From: Thermoplasmata archaeon
GTDB lineage: Archaea > Thermoplasmatota > Thermoplasmata > Thermoplasmatales > Thermoplasmataceae
Direction of reading: 5' to 3'
DNA length: 16,789 nucleotides
Assembly (NCBI GenBank): GCA_021806345.1
Contig: JAJZXP010000316.1
Span: 1-16,789 of the forward strand
A program made the translations under genes and the position numbers. This document shows positions 1-8,373 of this stretch, piece by piece (positions within the stretch are counted from its first letter, which is position 1; the number at the start of each line of letters is the position of its first letter). The notes beneath the pieces are model-generated. The model saw only the letters and a program-made list of their open reading frames with translations. It ran no database searches and was not told where the DNA came from.

Positions 1-2
1 CG

Positions 3-1388
3 AAGATCCTTGGGGAGGAGAGGAAGAAACGCAGTATTCCACTTGAGGTGAAGTTTCTCAACGGGAACTATTACCTGTATCATTCCACTTCGAGATATGA
101 CAGGGAAACACATGGCCCCAGGAAGGTTTCCCAATACATAGGAAGGATCACGGAGAAGGGTGTGAAGGAATCTCACCATACTCCAAGAACCGTGTATGAG
201 TATGGAAATTCACAGATCGTATATTCCATGTCAGGTGATCTTATACAAATACTGAGAAAGCATTTCCCTGACAGGTGGGAATCACTCTATGCACTTTCTG
301 TTGTAAGGCTATTTGATCCTGTGCCATTGAAATCTGTGAAGGACAGATGGGAGAAGCTCCATCTGTCCACTCTCATACATGCATCCCTCTCTCCAAACAC
401 ATTGGGGGATACCCTCAGGGAAACTGGATCAGACATGGCAGGGCAGTATGACTTCTTCTCTGACATGATGGAGGATTCCGACAAGCTGGCCCTTGATCTT
501 TCATCCATATTCTCCAGATCCGAGAACATAAACATGGCACAGAAAGGGCACAATGCAGATCATGAATACATACCGCAGATCAACATGGCCATGGTATTTG
601 ATCTTGATCGGTACAGGCCCGTATTCCTCAAGCCCATTGACGGTAGCGTGAGGGATGTGAAATCTCTCAGGAAGATACTGGATGAGATCAGTTTCCATGG
701 GATACTTGTGCTTGACAGGGGATTCGCATCCTATGACCTTGCAGAGATCATGTCAACGGAGATGAAATTCATCATGCCTCTCAGGAGAAATTCAGATCTC
801 ACAGATTATGGAATGAAGCTTGTATCCAGTTTCATGTACAGGGAGAGGGGAATACTCTGCGGATTCACAAATCATGAAGGGTACAGGATATACGTATTCC
901 AGGATCAGTCACTCATGGCAGAAGAATCAAGCAACTTCATCTCACTCATTGCAGAGGGAAAGAGGAATCAGAACCAGTATGGGAAGGCTTCCGAAATGTT
1001 CGGAAAGATATCGATCCTGTCGAACATCAGGGACGGGCCTGAATCCATATACATGATGTACAAGCAGAGGGAGGAGATAGAGCAGGCATTCGATGCCATG
1101 AAGAATGAGCTTGAAAATGACAAGTCATACCTGAGGGATGAGGACTCCATAAGGGGATATTTTTTCGTATCATTCCTGTCGCTCTATCTTTATTATACAA
1201 TATTCGTAAGGATCAGGGAGGCAGGTCTCACGAACAGGATATCGGTGAAGGATGCACTGCTGAAGTTTTCCAGAGTCTACCAGATAGTGGAAGGGAAGAA
1301 ATCCATCATGTCGGAAATACCCGCATCATCCGCAAAGCTTGATGAGCAGCTTGGTACAAATATATTCCCTAAAAAGTTGAGGAGTTAA
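3..1388 (+). CDS. IS4/IS1634-type DDE transposase, 5'-truncated by the window edge
   Basis: Cut-and-paste transposase of an insertion sequence. The frame is open from the first complete codon at 3, so the true start lies outside the window; the GTG at 48 is probably internal. Numbered from that GTG, the apparent catalytic triad is D150 (in LALDLSSIF), D223 (in LVLDRGF) and E345. E345 sits in an exact IS4-family Y-x2-R-x3-E-x6-K signature (Y338, R341, E345, K352). The N-terminal part, with KVSQYIGRI, resembles IS1634-type enzymes. The 446+ residues seen are close to full length and there is no internal stop, so the gene may be functional. Its codons are visibly more GC-rich than those of the adjacent glycosyltransferase genes, as expected of a mobile element. 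A T-rich tract follows the TAA. The IS termini were not identified. Family assignment is confident; the subgroup is less so. Confidence 0.93.
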   Translation, partial: KILGEERKKRSIPLEVKFLNGNYYLYHSTSRYDRETHGPRKVSQYIGRITEKGVKESHHTPRTVYEYGNSQIVYSMSGDLIQILRKHFPDRWESLYALSVVRLFDPVPLKSVKDRWEKLHLSTLIHASLSPNTLGDTLRETGSDMAGQYDFFSDMMEDSDKLALDLSSIFSRSENINMAQKGHNADHEYIPQINMAMVFDLDRYRPVFLKPIDGSVRDVKSLRKILDEISFHGILVLDRGFASYDLAEIMSTEMKFIMPLRRNSDLTDYGMKLVSSFMYRERGILCGFTNHEGYRIYVFQDQSLMAEESSNFISLIAEGKRNQNQYGKASEMFGKISILSNIRDGPESIYMMYKQREEIEQAFDAMKNELENDKSYLRDEDSIRGYFFVSFLSLYLYYTIFVRIREAGLTNRISVKDALLKFSRVYQIVEGKKSIMSEIPASSAKLDEQLGTNIFPKKLRS

Positions 1389-1796
1389 GGTTATAAAATC
1401 AACAAACACTGAAATTTAAATACTTCTATCACCTTTTTCCTTTTTCTTACATTTTCTTGTCAAATGTTATTTATTCTTAAAAAACTCCTCTATGAAGTAT
1501 ACAATTGAAAATAATAGGACTCAGAAGATAAACTACACAATAAACACCCAAATGAAAGGCTAGTATTGAAAAAATAAACCATAAATAGATCAAAGGCAAT
1601 ATAAGGAGAAAAATAGTGGAAGAAAGGGGAATAGGGAACGTGTGAAAGTAGAAATTTACTTCGATTAAGGAGTACTAAGTATGCGGTCATCAAAAATACA
1701 AAGCACAACCATATTGTTCAGAAAACAGCCATAGAATGCCTGTTAAAATGATATGAGCATATCACGAAGGGGTATTGTTTAGTAAACACACTTTGA
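1389..1796. other. Intergenic stretch between transposase and membrane glycosyltransferase
   Basis: About 400 nt with no convincing gene. It should include the right end of the upstream IS, but no partner inverted repeat is available in the window to define that end. A hydrophobic minus-strand frame around 1490-1708 has no recognisable motif and was not accepted. I see nothing else reliable here. Confidence 0.5.
1431..1450 (+). terminator. T-tract terminator candidate after the transposase
   Basis: Two five-T runs separated by CC lie 45-60 nt after the transposase stop, with no stem-loop. Archaeal transcription commonly ends at such U-rich tracts, so this is a plausible terminator. In an AT-rich intergenic region it could also be chance. 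Confidence 0.35.
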
Positions 1797-4109
1797 TCAA
1801 TAAGAGATATTATATTGATGATAATACACAAAATTTATTTGCCCTGAGTTTAATGAAGTATTCCACATAAATAAGTGACTTATATTAGCATCAATATTTG
1901 GATCTACAACCAACACATTTGAAAATGGATAAATGGCATAAGGAAGAATATATGAAGCAATGTCTGTATTATTCAAGTAAAAGTTTATAGTCCCATTATT
2001 GTAAGTTAGAAAGAGGGTATAGCTAATATTGTATTTTATGCTCTCTGAAGTCCATAACCTGACCCAACTATTTGAGATATTTAAATAATTTCCAGTATTT
2101 GAATATATGGCACTTTCGGGCCAGTATGTGTTATTATAATTATGTGATCCACCGAGATCACTTTCAGGCCATAAACCTAATGAAAATGTTGGGGTTGTGG
2201 TTGTGATTAATGTTAAATACTGGTTAGGGATAAAATTGTGTGAAATAGTAAAAGATATTGAAACCGAAAACGCATTCTTAATAGTGCTCATTTCTGAAAG
2301 ATTAATTGTTTGACTTTGAGAGATGTTTCCTGTATCGAGGATGTTGGACAAATACAGATTATACAGAGCAGGTCCAGACAAGTTATCTGTTATGTAAATA
2401 ATGCTTATTGCGGGGGAACCATTTTCTCTGTTTATTTGGCGTAATATAGTGAATTTTACGCTATTGTTATTAAGAAAAGATATGTAATTGTTATTTTGGG
2501 TCAACACTATTGCACCATTTCGATCATTTGTTGGTAGGGAATTCGCATTTAAAAGATTCATGTTCTTAATTTTTCCATTTGAAAATGTGTATAACCATTC
2601 AATTGGATAATGCATCGTATAGAACCAAAAATTTGCATTAGTACTATTCACAAATCCAACCGTTGGAAAAATATAGTAAAGGGGATATTTTTCAAGATCA
2701 TGTTGTTCAATAAACTTAGCAGTATGATCCCATCCATAAAATGAATAGTATAACGATGAATTCGAGTTTTCATAATAGGAATTGTTGTAAAGATCTTGTG
2801 ATAAATTTCCAATACCAATTGTTGCTACAAGTACCATAACAATCACAAATATGCTTGCAGGATGAGATAAGATAGTTTTATTCTTGACCGCGGCAGAATT
2901 TCCAATTGCCACTTTTGAGGACAAATTTCTCTTTTGATAATTTTTAAGGTAAGCAAAAATATATGTGATTGAAATGGAAATCATAATAATCATAAATGGA
3001 AGAGCAAATATTCCCTCAGAAGGTTCAAAATAACTTACAGGATTGAGCAAGTTAAACATTGGGACCAAAAAACCACTGAAGCAAAAGAATATGATCATAG
3101 AAAGTAACTTTCTGCTTGTAGATAATTTATTTAATATAAAAAGAACAAAAAAGATAATAAGAAAAGGAAATTCGAATAAATAAATAAAAGGTACAAGAAC
3201 TGGAGTTGGATAATTAAGACCAAAACTAGTGAATTCATTGAGCCAAACGATTTTATAAGGGGATATTGAATAAAGGAATCTTATCAAAAAATCATTAAAA
3301 GATATAAAGAAAGGTTTCGAAATTAGAATATATTGATATGGTGCTGAATTTCTTAGAAGATAAGGCAACAATGATGATCCGGTCAAGTAGAATGCTTTCA
3401 ATGCATACCAAGTCACTACATTGGCAGTGATTAAAGGCAGAAAAAATTTGATCTTTTGAAAACCAGAGTTGAATTTGTCAATGCGATCTATTATTAAAAG
3501 TGTTATAACGTATATAAAAGCGAAGAATGTTGGTAAAATGCCATAAAGAAGACCTGAACTTAAAGAAGTTAACAAAAGAGTACTGAGAATAAAGAAATAA
3601 AAATATCTCATACGTTTTTCGATATAGAATAAAATCAAGAAATATATTGCTATCAAATAGAAAAAGAGGGGCTCTATTTCTATCCCAAAACCCACTCTGC
3701 TAGTAACAATAGCGGAGGGTGATATACCCCAGAGTATTGATGATATAAGAGAGGTAACTTCACTTTTGGTGATCCTCTTTGTTATATAGTACAAAGGAAA
3801 TACAATCAAAGAGCCATATACACTCACTCCTATTCTTGCTGAAATTGTGCTTGGTCCAAATATATGTATTGCTGGTATTGTCAAATTTATCATATAATTA
3901 TAGTATTCATAAATATTGTATCCTGGGGCAGAGAACAAAGAACTCTTAAAATGCATCTGAAGAAAACCTGAAAAAAGGTAGATCAGCTCATCGTTAAAAA
4001 GACCCGGATAAACCATCCCCAGTTCATACACTCTAAGAAATAATGCTCCACTGAATACTAATAGCAAACTGAGAATCTCTTTCTCTCGACTATTGAAGAT
4101 TGATTTCAT
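1797..4109 (-). CDS. GT-C (GT39/ArnT-like) membrane glycosyltransferase with C-terminal LamG-like domain
   Basis: Probable polyprenyl-phosphate-sugar-dependent glycosyltransferase acting at the outer face of the membrane. The N-terminal ~430 residues are polytopic, with hydrophobic segments near 11-30, 90-110, 120-135, 145-165, 170-205, 305-327, 335-352, 370-388 and 418-435. An acidic pair D40-E41 (in GLFNDELIY) follows the first segment, where GT-C enzymes carry the catalytic acidic residue. The stretches around 86-112 and 125-150 resemble PMT_2-type proteins. After the last membrane span comes a ~330-residue exterior region rich in N-x-S/T sequons. Residues ~610-765 look like a LamG/concanavalin-type jellyroll: FSVSISFTI near the start, YTLFLTYNNGTINFYLN in the middle, HLFMWNTSLNSGQINF at the end. 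Its ATG overlaps the stop of the upstream glycosyltransferase by 4 nt, implying co-transcription and coupled translation. Class is fairly sure; substrate unknown. Confidence 0.83.
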   Translation of the reverse strand: MKSIFNSREKEILSLLLVFSGALFLRVYELGMVYPGLFNDELIYLFSGFLQMHFKSSLFSAPGYNIYEYYNYMINLTIPAIHIFGPSTISARIGVSVYGSLIVFPLYYITKRITKSEVTSLISSILWGISPSAIVTSRVGFGIEIEPLFFYLIAIYFLILFYIEKRMRYFYFFILSTLLLTSLSSGLLYGILPTFFAFIYVITLLIIDRIDKFNSGFQKIKFFLPLITANVVTWYALKAFYLTGSSLLPYLLRNSAPYQYILISKPFFISFNDFLIRFLYSISPYKIVWLNEFTSFGLNYPTPVLVPFIYLFEFPFLIIFFVLFILNKLSTSRKLLSMIIFFCFSGFLVPMFNLLNPVSYFEPSEGIFALPFMIIMISISITYIFAYLKNYQKRNLSSKVAIGNSAAVKNKTILSHPASIFVIVMVLVATIGIGNLSQDLYNNSYYENSNSSLYYSFYGWDHTAKFIEQHDLEKYPLYYIFPTVGFVNSTNANFWFYTMHYPIEWLYTFSNGKIKNMNLLNANSLPTNDRNGAIVLTQNNNYISFLNNNSVKFTILRQINRENGSPAISIIYITDNLSGPALYNLYLSNILDTGNISQSQTINLSEMSTIKNAFSVSISFTISHNFIPNQYLTLITTTTPTFSLGLWPESDLGGSHNYNNTYWPESAIYSNTGNYLNISNSWVRLWTSESIKYNISYTLFLTYNNGTINFYLNNTDIASYILPYAIYPFSNVLVVDPNIDANISHLFMWNTSLNSGQINFVYYHQYNISY

Positions 4110-5353
4110 GTTTGTCCCTCCAGTTCAAATGTACCAGCAACTTTATTTGCAATTTCGTGTATTTTAGATTCTGTATTCATGTTTTTTTTGTAATTATAGG
4201 TAGTTAAGAGTTCCGTGATTGCTTTGATAACTTCATTATCATTATCACAAAGTTTAATCATATCAGAATTTTCTGAGATCTCTTTGAATTCAGGTAAATT
4301 ATTAGCCACCACATCAACCCCGTAAAATTTTGCTATTGATAAGACATCTGAGAATCCGCCAGAGGCTCTATATAGCAATAAAAGGATATCGTGTAGTTCA
4401 AAAATATCTCTAGTTTCTGAATCATTCACAAGTCGAGAAATTTTATTATCAATAATCTGTTCATATGCGGATATAATGCGGTCGTACTCCAAAACGTACT
4501 CAGGGAAGTTTATATTAACTGGACCAGCTAGAGTCAATGTAAAATCATAGCCCGAATCTTTCATCTTTTTTAAAATTCTAAGTGATCTCTCTAGGTCTTT
4601 CTGAGGACCCCAATATCCAAACAACAATATCTTTTTAACACTTGGGCCAGATTTCATGTAAGAACCAAAGGAGTTTTTTGAACGATTAGAATAGAATGAT
4701 GGTACTGCCGCAACGAATTCTAGGTCAACGTATCCGATTTTTGAAGAAGGCCAAGAGTTCGAGAAATATGATACATATGACTTCAAAGTCAATTTAGTTC
4801 TAATGATGTGAAATAATACTAATTCTGTTAAGGTGAGAAAGGAGATTCGAAGTTTGTTAAACAAATTTGAATATCCCAGCAATAGAGCGTTATTTGTCAG
4901 AGGTGTATTGTGATAGATAATCCTAGTGTTTACTTTACGAAATCGCAAAATAATAGGAACTAAGTGGAAAAAGAAATTTGATACTGTACCGGTTCCAAGT
5001 GTTGTTGGCAACATATTAAAAATAATAATATTGGGGTTATCTATCATCACTTTCTTAATAAGACTGAATACTGTCATTGGATTTTTTGGATCAATTATTG
5101 GAATAATTTTAAGTTTAAGTTTTTCATCATAAATTAATTTTTCATAGTTAAATTGTGTACGTTCATTCTCAATTATTGTATATATCAATATTTCACTAAT
5201 TTTATCAATTTTAGAAAGTAAAATAGCAATGCCAGTTGTTATTTCTGCTAGTGATAGACCATGGTCGATGAAATTACCAACTAATGCAATTCTTAACTGC
5301 TCGTTGCAATCGCCATCAGAGTTATGCATATCAGTTTTCTTTTCATGACTCAT
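4106..5353 (-). CDS. GT-B fold glycosyltransferase, GT4-like
   Basis: Probable cytosolic glycosyltransferase of 415 residues. The C-terminal half looks like a GT4 (glycosyltransferase group 1) domain: KKILLFGYWGPQKDLERSL at 240-257 opens it, TLTLAGP at 272-278 is the next strand, and SGGFSDVLSIAKFYGVDVVA at 331-350 takes the place of the EGFG...EA donor-binding loop. The usual first glutamate of the E-x7-E motif is not evident there, so the enzyme is a divergent member. The N-terminal domain begins at RIALVGNF (21-28). The first gene of a two-gene minus-strand unit, its TGA overlaps the ATG of the membrane GT-C gene (ATGA). The two may act on the same glycan on opposite sides of the membrane. 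Sugar and linkage cannot be predicted. Confidence 0.82.
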   Translation of the reverse strand: MSHEKKTDMHNSDGDCNEQLRIALVGNFIDHGLSLAEITTGIAILLSKIDKISEILIYTIIENERTQFNYEKLIYDEKLKLKIIPIIDPKNPMTVFSLIKKVMIDNPNIIIFNMLPTTLGTGTVSNFFFHLVPIILRFRKVNTRIIYHNTPLTNNALLLGYSNLFNKLRISFLTLTELVLFHIIRTKLTLKSYVSYFSNSWPSSKIGYVDLEFVAAVPSFYSNRSKNSFGSYMKSGPSVKKILLFGYWGPQKDLERSLRILKKMKDSGYDFTLTLAGPVNINFPEYVLEYDRIISAYEQIIDNKISRLVNDSETRDIFELHDILLLLYRASGGFSDVLSIAKFYGVDVVANNLPEFKEISENSDMIKLCDNDNEVIKAITELLTTYNYKKNMNTESKIHEIANKVAGTFELEGQT

Positions 5354-5380
5354 TGTTTCCCAAATCTCAATGTTAGAAGA

Positions 5381-5392
5381 TTAATTAATATT
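5381..5392 (-). promoter_or_regulatory. Candidate TATA-like promoter element for the glycosyltransferase pair
   Basis: On the minus strand an AATATTAATTAA tract lies about 28-40 nt upstream of the ATG at 5353. That spacing suits an archaeal TATA box with a very short leader. No strong ribosome-binding site is visible. Confidence is limited because the region is AT-rich. Confidence 0.35.
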
Positions 5393-5425
5393 ATCGTAAC
5401 TAGTGGCACGACAATTTTGTAATAC

Positions 5426-5798
5426 TGATCTGCCCCAGCAGAAATTTGAACACTTCTCTTCACTTCTCATCTAGTGTTACTTCGATTTCTTTCTTTTGAT
5501 ATTTTTCTCAGAATGCCTGATCATCTAGGAACTTCCTCCTGGATTCCTTTGAAGGAAGATAATCAATGGAAGAATGCGGCCTGCATTCATTGTAGTCCGT
5601 GAATGCAATTCATATCTCTATAGAAGCTTTATGGAAATCCCTGAATTCATTAGGCCAGATATAGTCCGTCTTGTTTGAGTTATGGAACGATTCGATGTCT
5701 CCGTTGTCCTCAGGTGTATGTCTCTGTATGTACTCCAGCCTTATTCCAAGGAGTCTCATGGCACTCCTGAACTCGAGTGATATGTACTCAGAAATGGC
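5426..5798 (-). pseudogene. IS3-family integrase (OrfB) C-terminal remnant
   Basis: Read on the minus strand from 5798, one uninterrupted register encodes the C-terminal third of an IS3-type rve integrase: EFRSAMRLLGIRLEYIQ, then TPEDNGDIESFHNS with the likely catalytic Glu in IESFH, then FTDYNECRPHSSIDYLP. The frame carries in-frame TGA codons at 5610-5612 and 5508-5510 and resumes to a TGA at 5460-5462. Both internal stops could be single CGA-to-TGA transitions. Everything N-terminal to the fragment, including the first two catalytic Asp residues, is missing. The plus-strand TGATCTGCCCC at 5426-5436 starts with TG, like IS3 ends, and may mark the element's boundary. This is a dead, truncated insertion sequence. 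Confidence 0.78.
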
Positions 5799-5993
5799 CT
5801 ATATTCAGAGATCGGTACAATATCAATATCTTCCATTCTGAAGAATAATAAAGAATTTGAGGAGAATTACAGCAAACTGCACCAAAGAAAGATCAAAAGA
5901 CTGGGATCAAGGGCATCAAAAGCAAAAATACTTGGAAAGGAAGAGATAGAGAATATTATACAAAGTGTGAGGATAGGGAATGTGTCGGGTTGA
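5799..5993 (+). pseudogene. Second ORF remnant abutting the IS3 fragment, family unresolved
   Basis: A plus-strand frame ends at TGA 5991-5993 and reads ...SILKNNKEFEENYSK, then LHQRKIKRLGSRASKAK, then EEIENIIQSVR. The composition is protein-like and basic, similar to the C-terminal tail of a transposase, but I cannot assign a family. It has no start and begins where the IS3 similarity ends at about 5798, so the two fragments appear joined by insertion or deletion. It could instead be a host-gene remnant. Confidence 0.4.
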
Positions 5994-6313
5994 GTTTTCA
6001 TAATACCTTTACATTCAATTTATATTTATTATTATAATGTGACTCTCTCCCCATGAATGACTAGATCATTATCTCTATAACATTTTAGAATTATCATTTT
6101 AGACTGAGACATGAAACTTCTAAACTATAGATAGAGAAAGTCAAATCCGACTTAGACAGCCGATATAACTAGAGTTGAAACCATCACCATTTGTACATAA
6201 TAGTTTTCAAAGAAATAAAAAATTGAATTTTAATGTCAAGGAATGATAAAAACTATCATCTAGAGAAAGAAGTATGGAAACACAATATTATCATTGGGCA
6301 TCCTTCAAATTTT
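5994..6313. other. Intergenic stretch after the nucleotide-sugar operon
   Basis: About 320 nt, roughly 70% A+T, with no coding signal I can support on either strand. It must hold the 3' end of the minus-strand operon transcript. A minus-strand TTTTTA tract near 6246-6251 is a weak terminator candidate. Confidence 0.45.
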
Positions 6314-7444
6314 TCAAATAATTTTTTTGGTAAGGTATTTTCTTCTCTCCTGTTCTTGTTTTTCAAATTTATCATAAGATTTTTCATCAAGTGACCATTT
6401 GATTAACTTTTCCATGCCTTCATTAAGGTTGGTAAATTGAATAGAATTAAAATCTCTCATCAATTTTTTGGTGTTGGCAAAGTCATGTCTATTATCACCC
6501 GGTCTAAATTCATTAGATATTTTTGGTTTAATATCCGTTCCCAGCCTATTGTTTAAGAAATCCACTATATTAAGAAGTGAAGTCGGTTTACCCGTTCCAA
6601 GGTTATATACACCATTTCCTTTCTCAAGGGCCAATACATTCATTTTTGCCACATCTTTTACATATATGTAGTCTCTCAGTTGTCTGCCATCCTCAAACAG
6701 AAAAGGTTGATGATTATTTTTCAGTCTGGACAGAAAAATGGCCATAACTCCAGTATATGGATTGCTTAAGCTTTGTCTCTCACCATAAACATTGAAGTAA
6801 CGGAACGCAACAGAATCTATCCCAAGGGTATAAGAAAAATCCATTGCCAATCGTTCAGTTGCATATTTTGAAAGGGAATATGGATTTAGATTTTGTGGAT
6901 ACTTATTTTCCATTATTCCCACAGGTCTCATTTCTTTATTGCATTCGTTACACTTCAGCTCCCATTCTCCTTTTTCCAATTGATTTATTGGTCTGATGTC
7001 AGGGCTCTTAATCCCATGTTCATTGCACTCATACAGTCCTTCACCGTACAAACTCTTTGATGAAGCAACAACAATTTTTTGAATTGAGTTTTCTTTCTTT
7101 TCGGATTTTAACTTCAAAATCTGTTCATACATTAGAGCTGTGGCTGATGTGTTAACATCAACGTATTTTTTGGCTTGCCAGAAGCTTTGAGCAATTCCGA
7201 CTGCTCCTGCCAAATGTATTATCCCATCAATATCCTTTAATGCCTTTATCCAAGTTTTTCGATTTCTTATATCGCCTTTTATGAACTTTGCGTCAGTGTT
7301 CTTAAATTGTGGTTCCTTCCCATCATGAACCTGTTTTTCCAAATTGTCGACGATTGTAACTGAATATCCTTTTTCAATTAACAAATCAACTGTATGACTT
7401 CCTATAAATCCATATCCTCCAGTAACTAATATTCTATTCATCAT
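6314..7444 (-). CDS. NAD(P)-dependent nucleotide-sugar epimerase (extended SDR) with a Cys-rich insertion
   Basis: Extended short-chain dehydrogenase/reductase of 376 residues, probably a sugar 4-epimerase. The NAD-binding TGGYGFIGS gives G9-x2-G12-x2-G15. The catalytic set is S128/S129 (SSKSLYG) and Y189-x3-K193 (YSLSK). The substrate-side FRYFNVYG and RDYIYVKDVA are typical of the GalE/RmlB-like group. Between the catalytic Ser and Tyr lies an insertion with C140, C165 and C168 (YECNEHG and LKCNECNK). A similar EKGEWEL..C..C block is, from memory, a feature of dTDP-L-rhamnose 4-epimerase (WbiB-like) enzymes. No dTDP-rhamnose genes are present here, so a uronate- or pentose-derived substrate from the neighbouring genes is equally possible. 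Last gene of the operon; its ATG overlaps the preceding stop (ATGA). Confidence 0.87.
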   Translation of the reverse strand: MMNRILVTGGYGFIGSHTVDLLIEKGYSVTIVDNLEKQVHDGKEPQFKNTDAKFIKGDIRNRKTWIKALKDIDGIIHLAGAVGIAQSFWQAKKYVDVNTSATALMYEQILKLKSEKKENSIQKIVVASSKSLYGEGLYECNEHGIKSPDIRPINQLEKGEWELKCNECNKEMRPVGIMENKYPQNLNPYSLSKYATERLAMDFSYTLGIDSVAFRYFNVYGERQSLSNPYTGVMAIFLSRLKNNHQPFLFEDGRQLRDYIYVKDVAKMNVLALEKGNGVYNLGTGKPTSLLNIVDFLNNRLGTDIKPKISNEFRPGDNRHDFANTKKLMRDFNSIQFTNLNEGMEKLIKWSLDEKSYDKFEKQEQERRKYLTKKII

Positions 7445-8373
7445 TTCCCCCCATTTTTCACTAAAGAGTCCATCATAATTTTTATTCCCATTTCCAATCC
7501 AACTTCTGGTTTGTATCCAATTGTCCTTATTTTTGTTATATCTGCAGCCCTCCTTTTTGGATCGTGTTCAGGAAGTGGAAGGTGCTTTATCACACTCGAA
7601 GAATTTGTTACGGTTTTAACCATATTAGCCAGTCGTATAATTTCGATCTCATCATCACTGCCTATATTGTAAACCTCACCAATCTTTCCTTTTTCAATGA
7701 GGAGATTTATAGCTGAAATTGCATCTGATACATAAGTAAATGATCTTGTTTGTTTTCCATCTCCATATATTGTTATGGGTTCATTTTTTAATGCTTGTCT
7801 TACGAATCTATCAACAACTCTCCCATAAAGCTCTCCCCCTCTCATCCTGGGACCATAAGTATTAAAAAATCTTATAATAATAGTTTTTAAACCATATTCC
7901 CTTTCATAAGCCTTTGCCAAAGCATCTCCGAATCTTTTGCCCTCATCATAAGGCGATCTTGTTCCAGTTGTACTTACAGAACCCAGATAATCCTCTGGTG
8001 TGGGAATTATGTTTGGATTCCCATACACTTCAGACGAAGAGGCATATATGTAAACGGCCTCCGATCTGCGGGAAACTTCTATCAATTTTTTCGACCCAAT
8101 GCTATTGGAAAGGGCCACTTCTACAGGATATTTTTCCCACTCCATTCTGCTGGCGTTGCTGGCAAAATTAATAACATAGTCAAACTTCTCTTTGGTTTCA
8201 TATTTAATTACATCTTCATTGATGAAATGAATTTCCTTTTTAATTGAAGTTAAATTCTCTTTCAATCCACTTGACAAATTGTCTAAAATGTGTATTTCCC
8301 AATTTTTCTTAACAAGGTTTTCTGCAAGATGCGATCCTAAAAATCCGGAACCACCGGCAATCAGTGCTTTCAC
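7441..8373 (-). CDS. UDP-glucuronate decarboxylase / UDP-xylose synthase-like SDR
   Basis: Extended SDR of 310 residues. GGSGFLGS provides G7-x2-G10-x2-G13 for NAD. ASSSEVYGNP at 111-120 includes E115, which aligns by eye with the Glu important in UDP-xylose synthases, and RSPYDEGKR at 139-147 carries the Y142/K146 pair. The YDEGKR form, then FFNTYGPRM and YGDGKQTRSFTYV, are characteristic of UDP-glucuronate decarboxylases rather than GalE. These enzymes oxidise C4, lose CO2 and re-reduce to give UDP-xylose. The adjacent dehydrogenase could supply the uronate, supporting the call. A decarboxylase acting on another NDP-uronate, or a 4-epimerase, is not excluded. Its ATG overlaps the dehydrogenase stop by 4 nt, and its stop overlaps the next gene likewise. 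Confidence 0.83.
   Translation of the reverse strand: MKALIAGGSGFLGSHLAENLVKKNWEIHILDNLSSGLKENLTSIKKEIHFINEDVIKYETKEKFDYVINFASNASRMEWEKYPVEVALSNSIGSKKLIEVSRRSEAVYIYASSSEVYGNPNIIPTPEDYLGSVSTTGTRSPYDEGKRFGDALAKAYEREYGLKTIIIRFFNTYGPRMRGGELYGRVVDRFVRQALKNEPITIYGDGKQTRSFTYVSDAISAINLLIEKGKIGEVYNIGSDDEIEIIRLANMVKTVTNSSSVIKHLPLPEHDPKRRAADITKIRTIGYKPEVGLEMGIKIMMDSLVKNGGK

Noticed and set aside
1490..1708. 72-codon hydrophobic minus-strand frame
   Set aside because: Phe/Leu/Tyr-rich composition is what AT-rich DNA gives by chance; no motif, no promoter and no operon partner.
1776..1790. Near-palindrome GTTTAGTAAAC beyond the GT-C gene
   Set aside because: Odd-length with an unpaired centre in A/T-rich sequence; too common to interpret.
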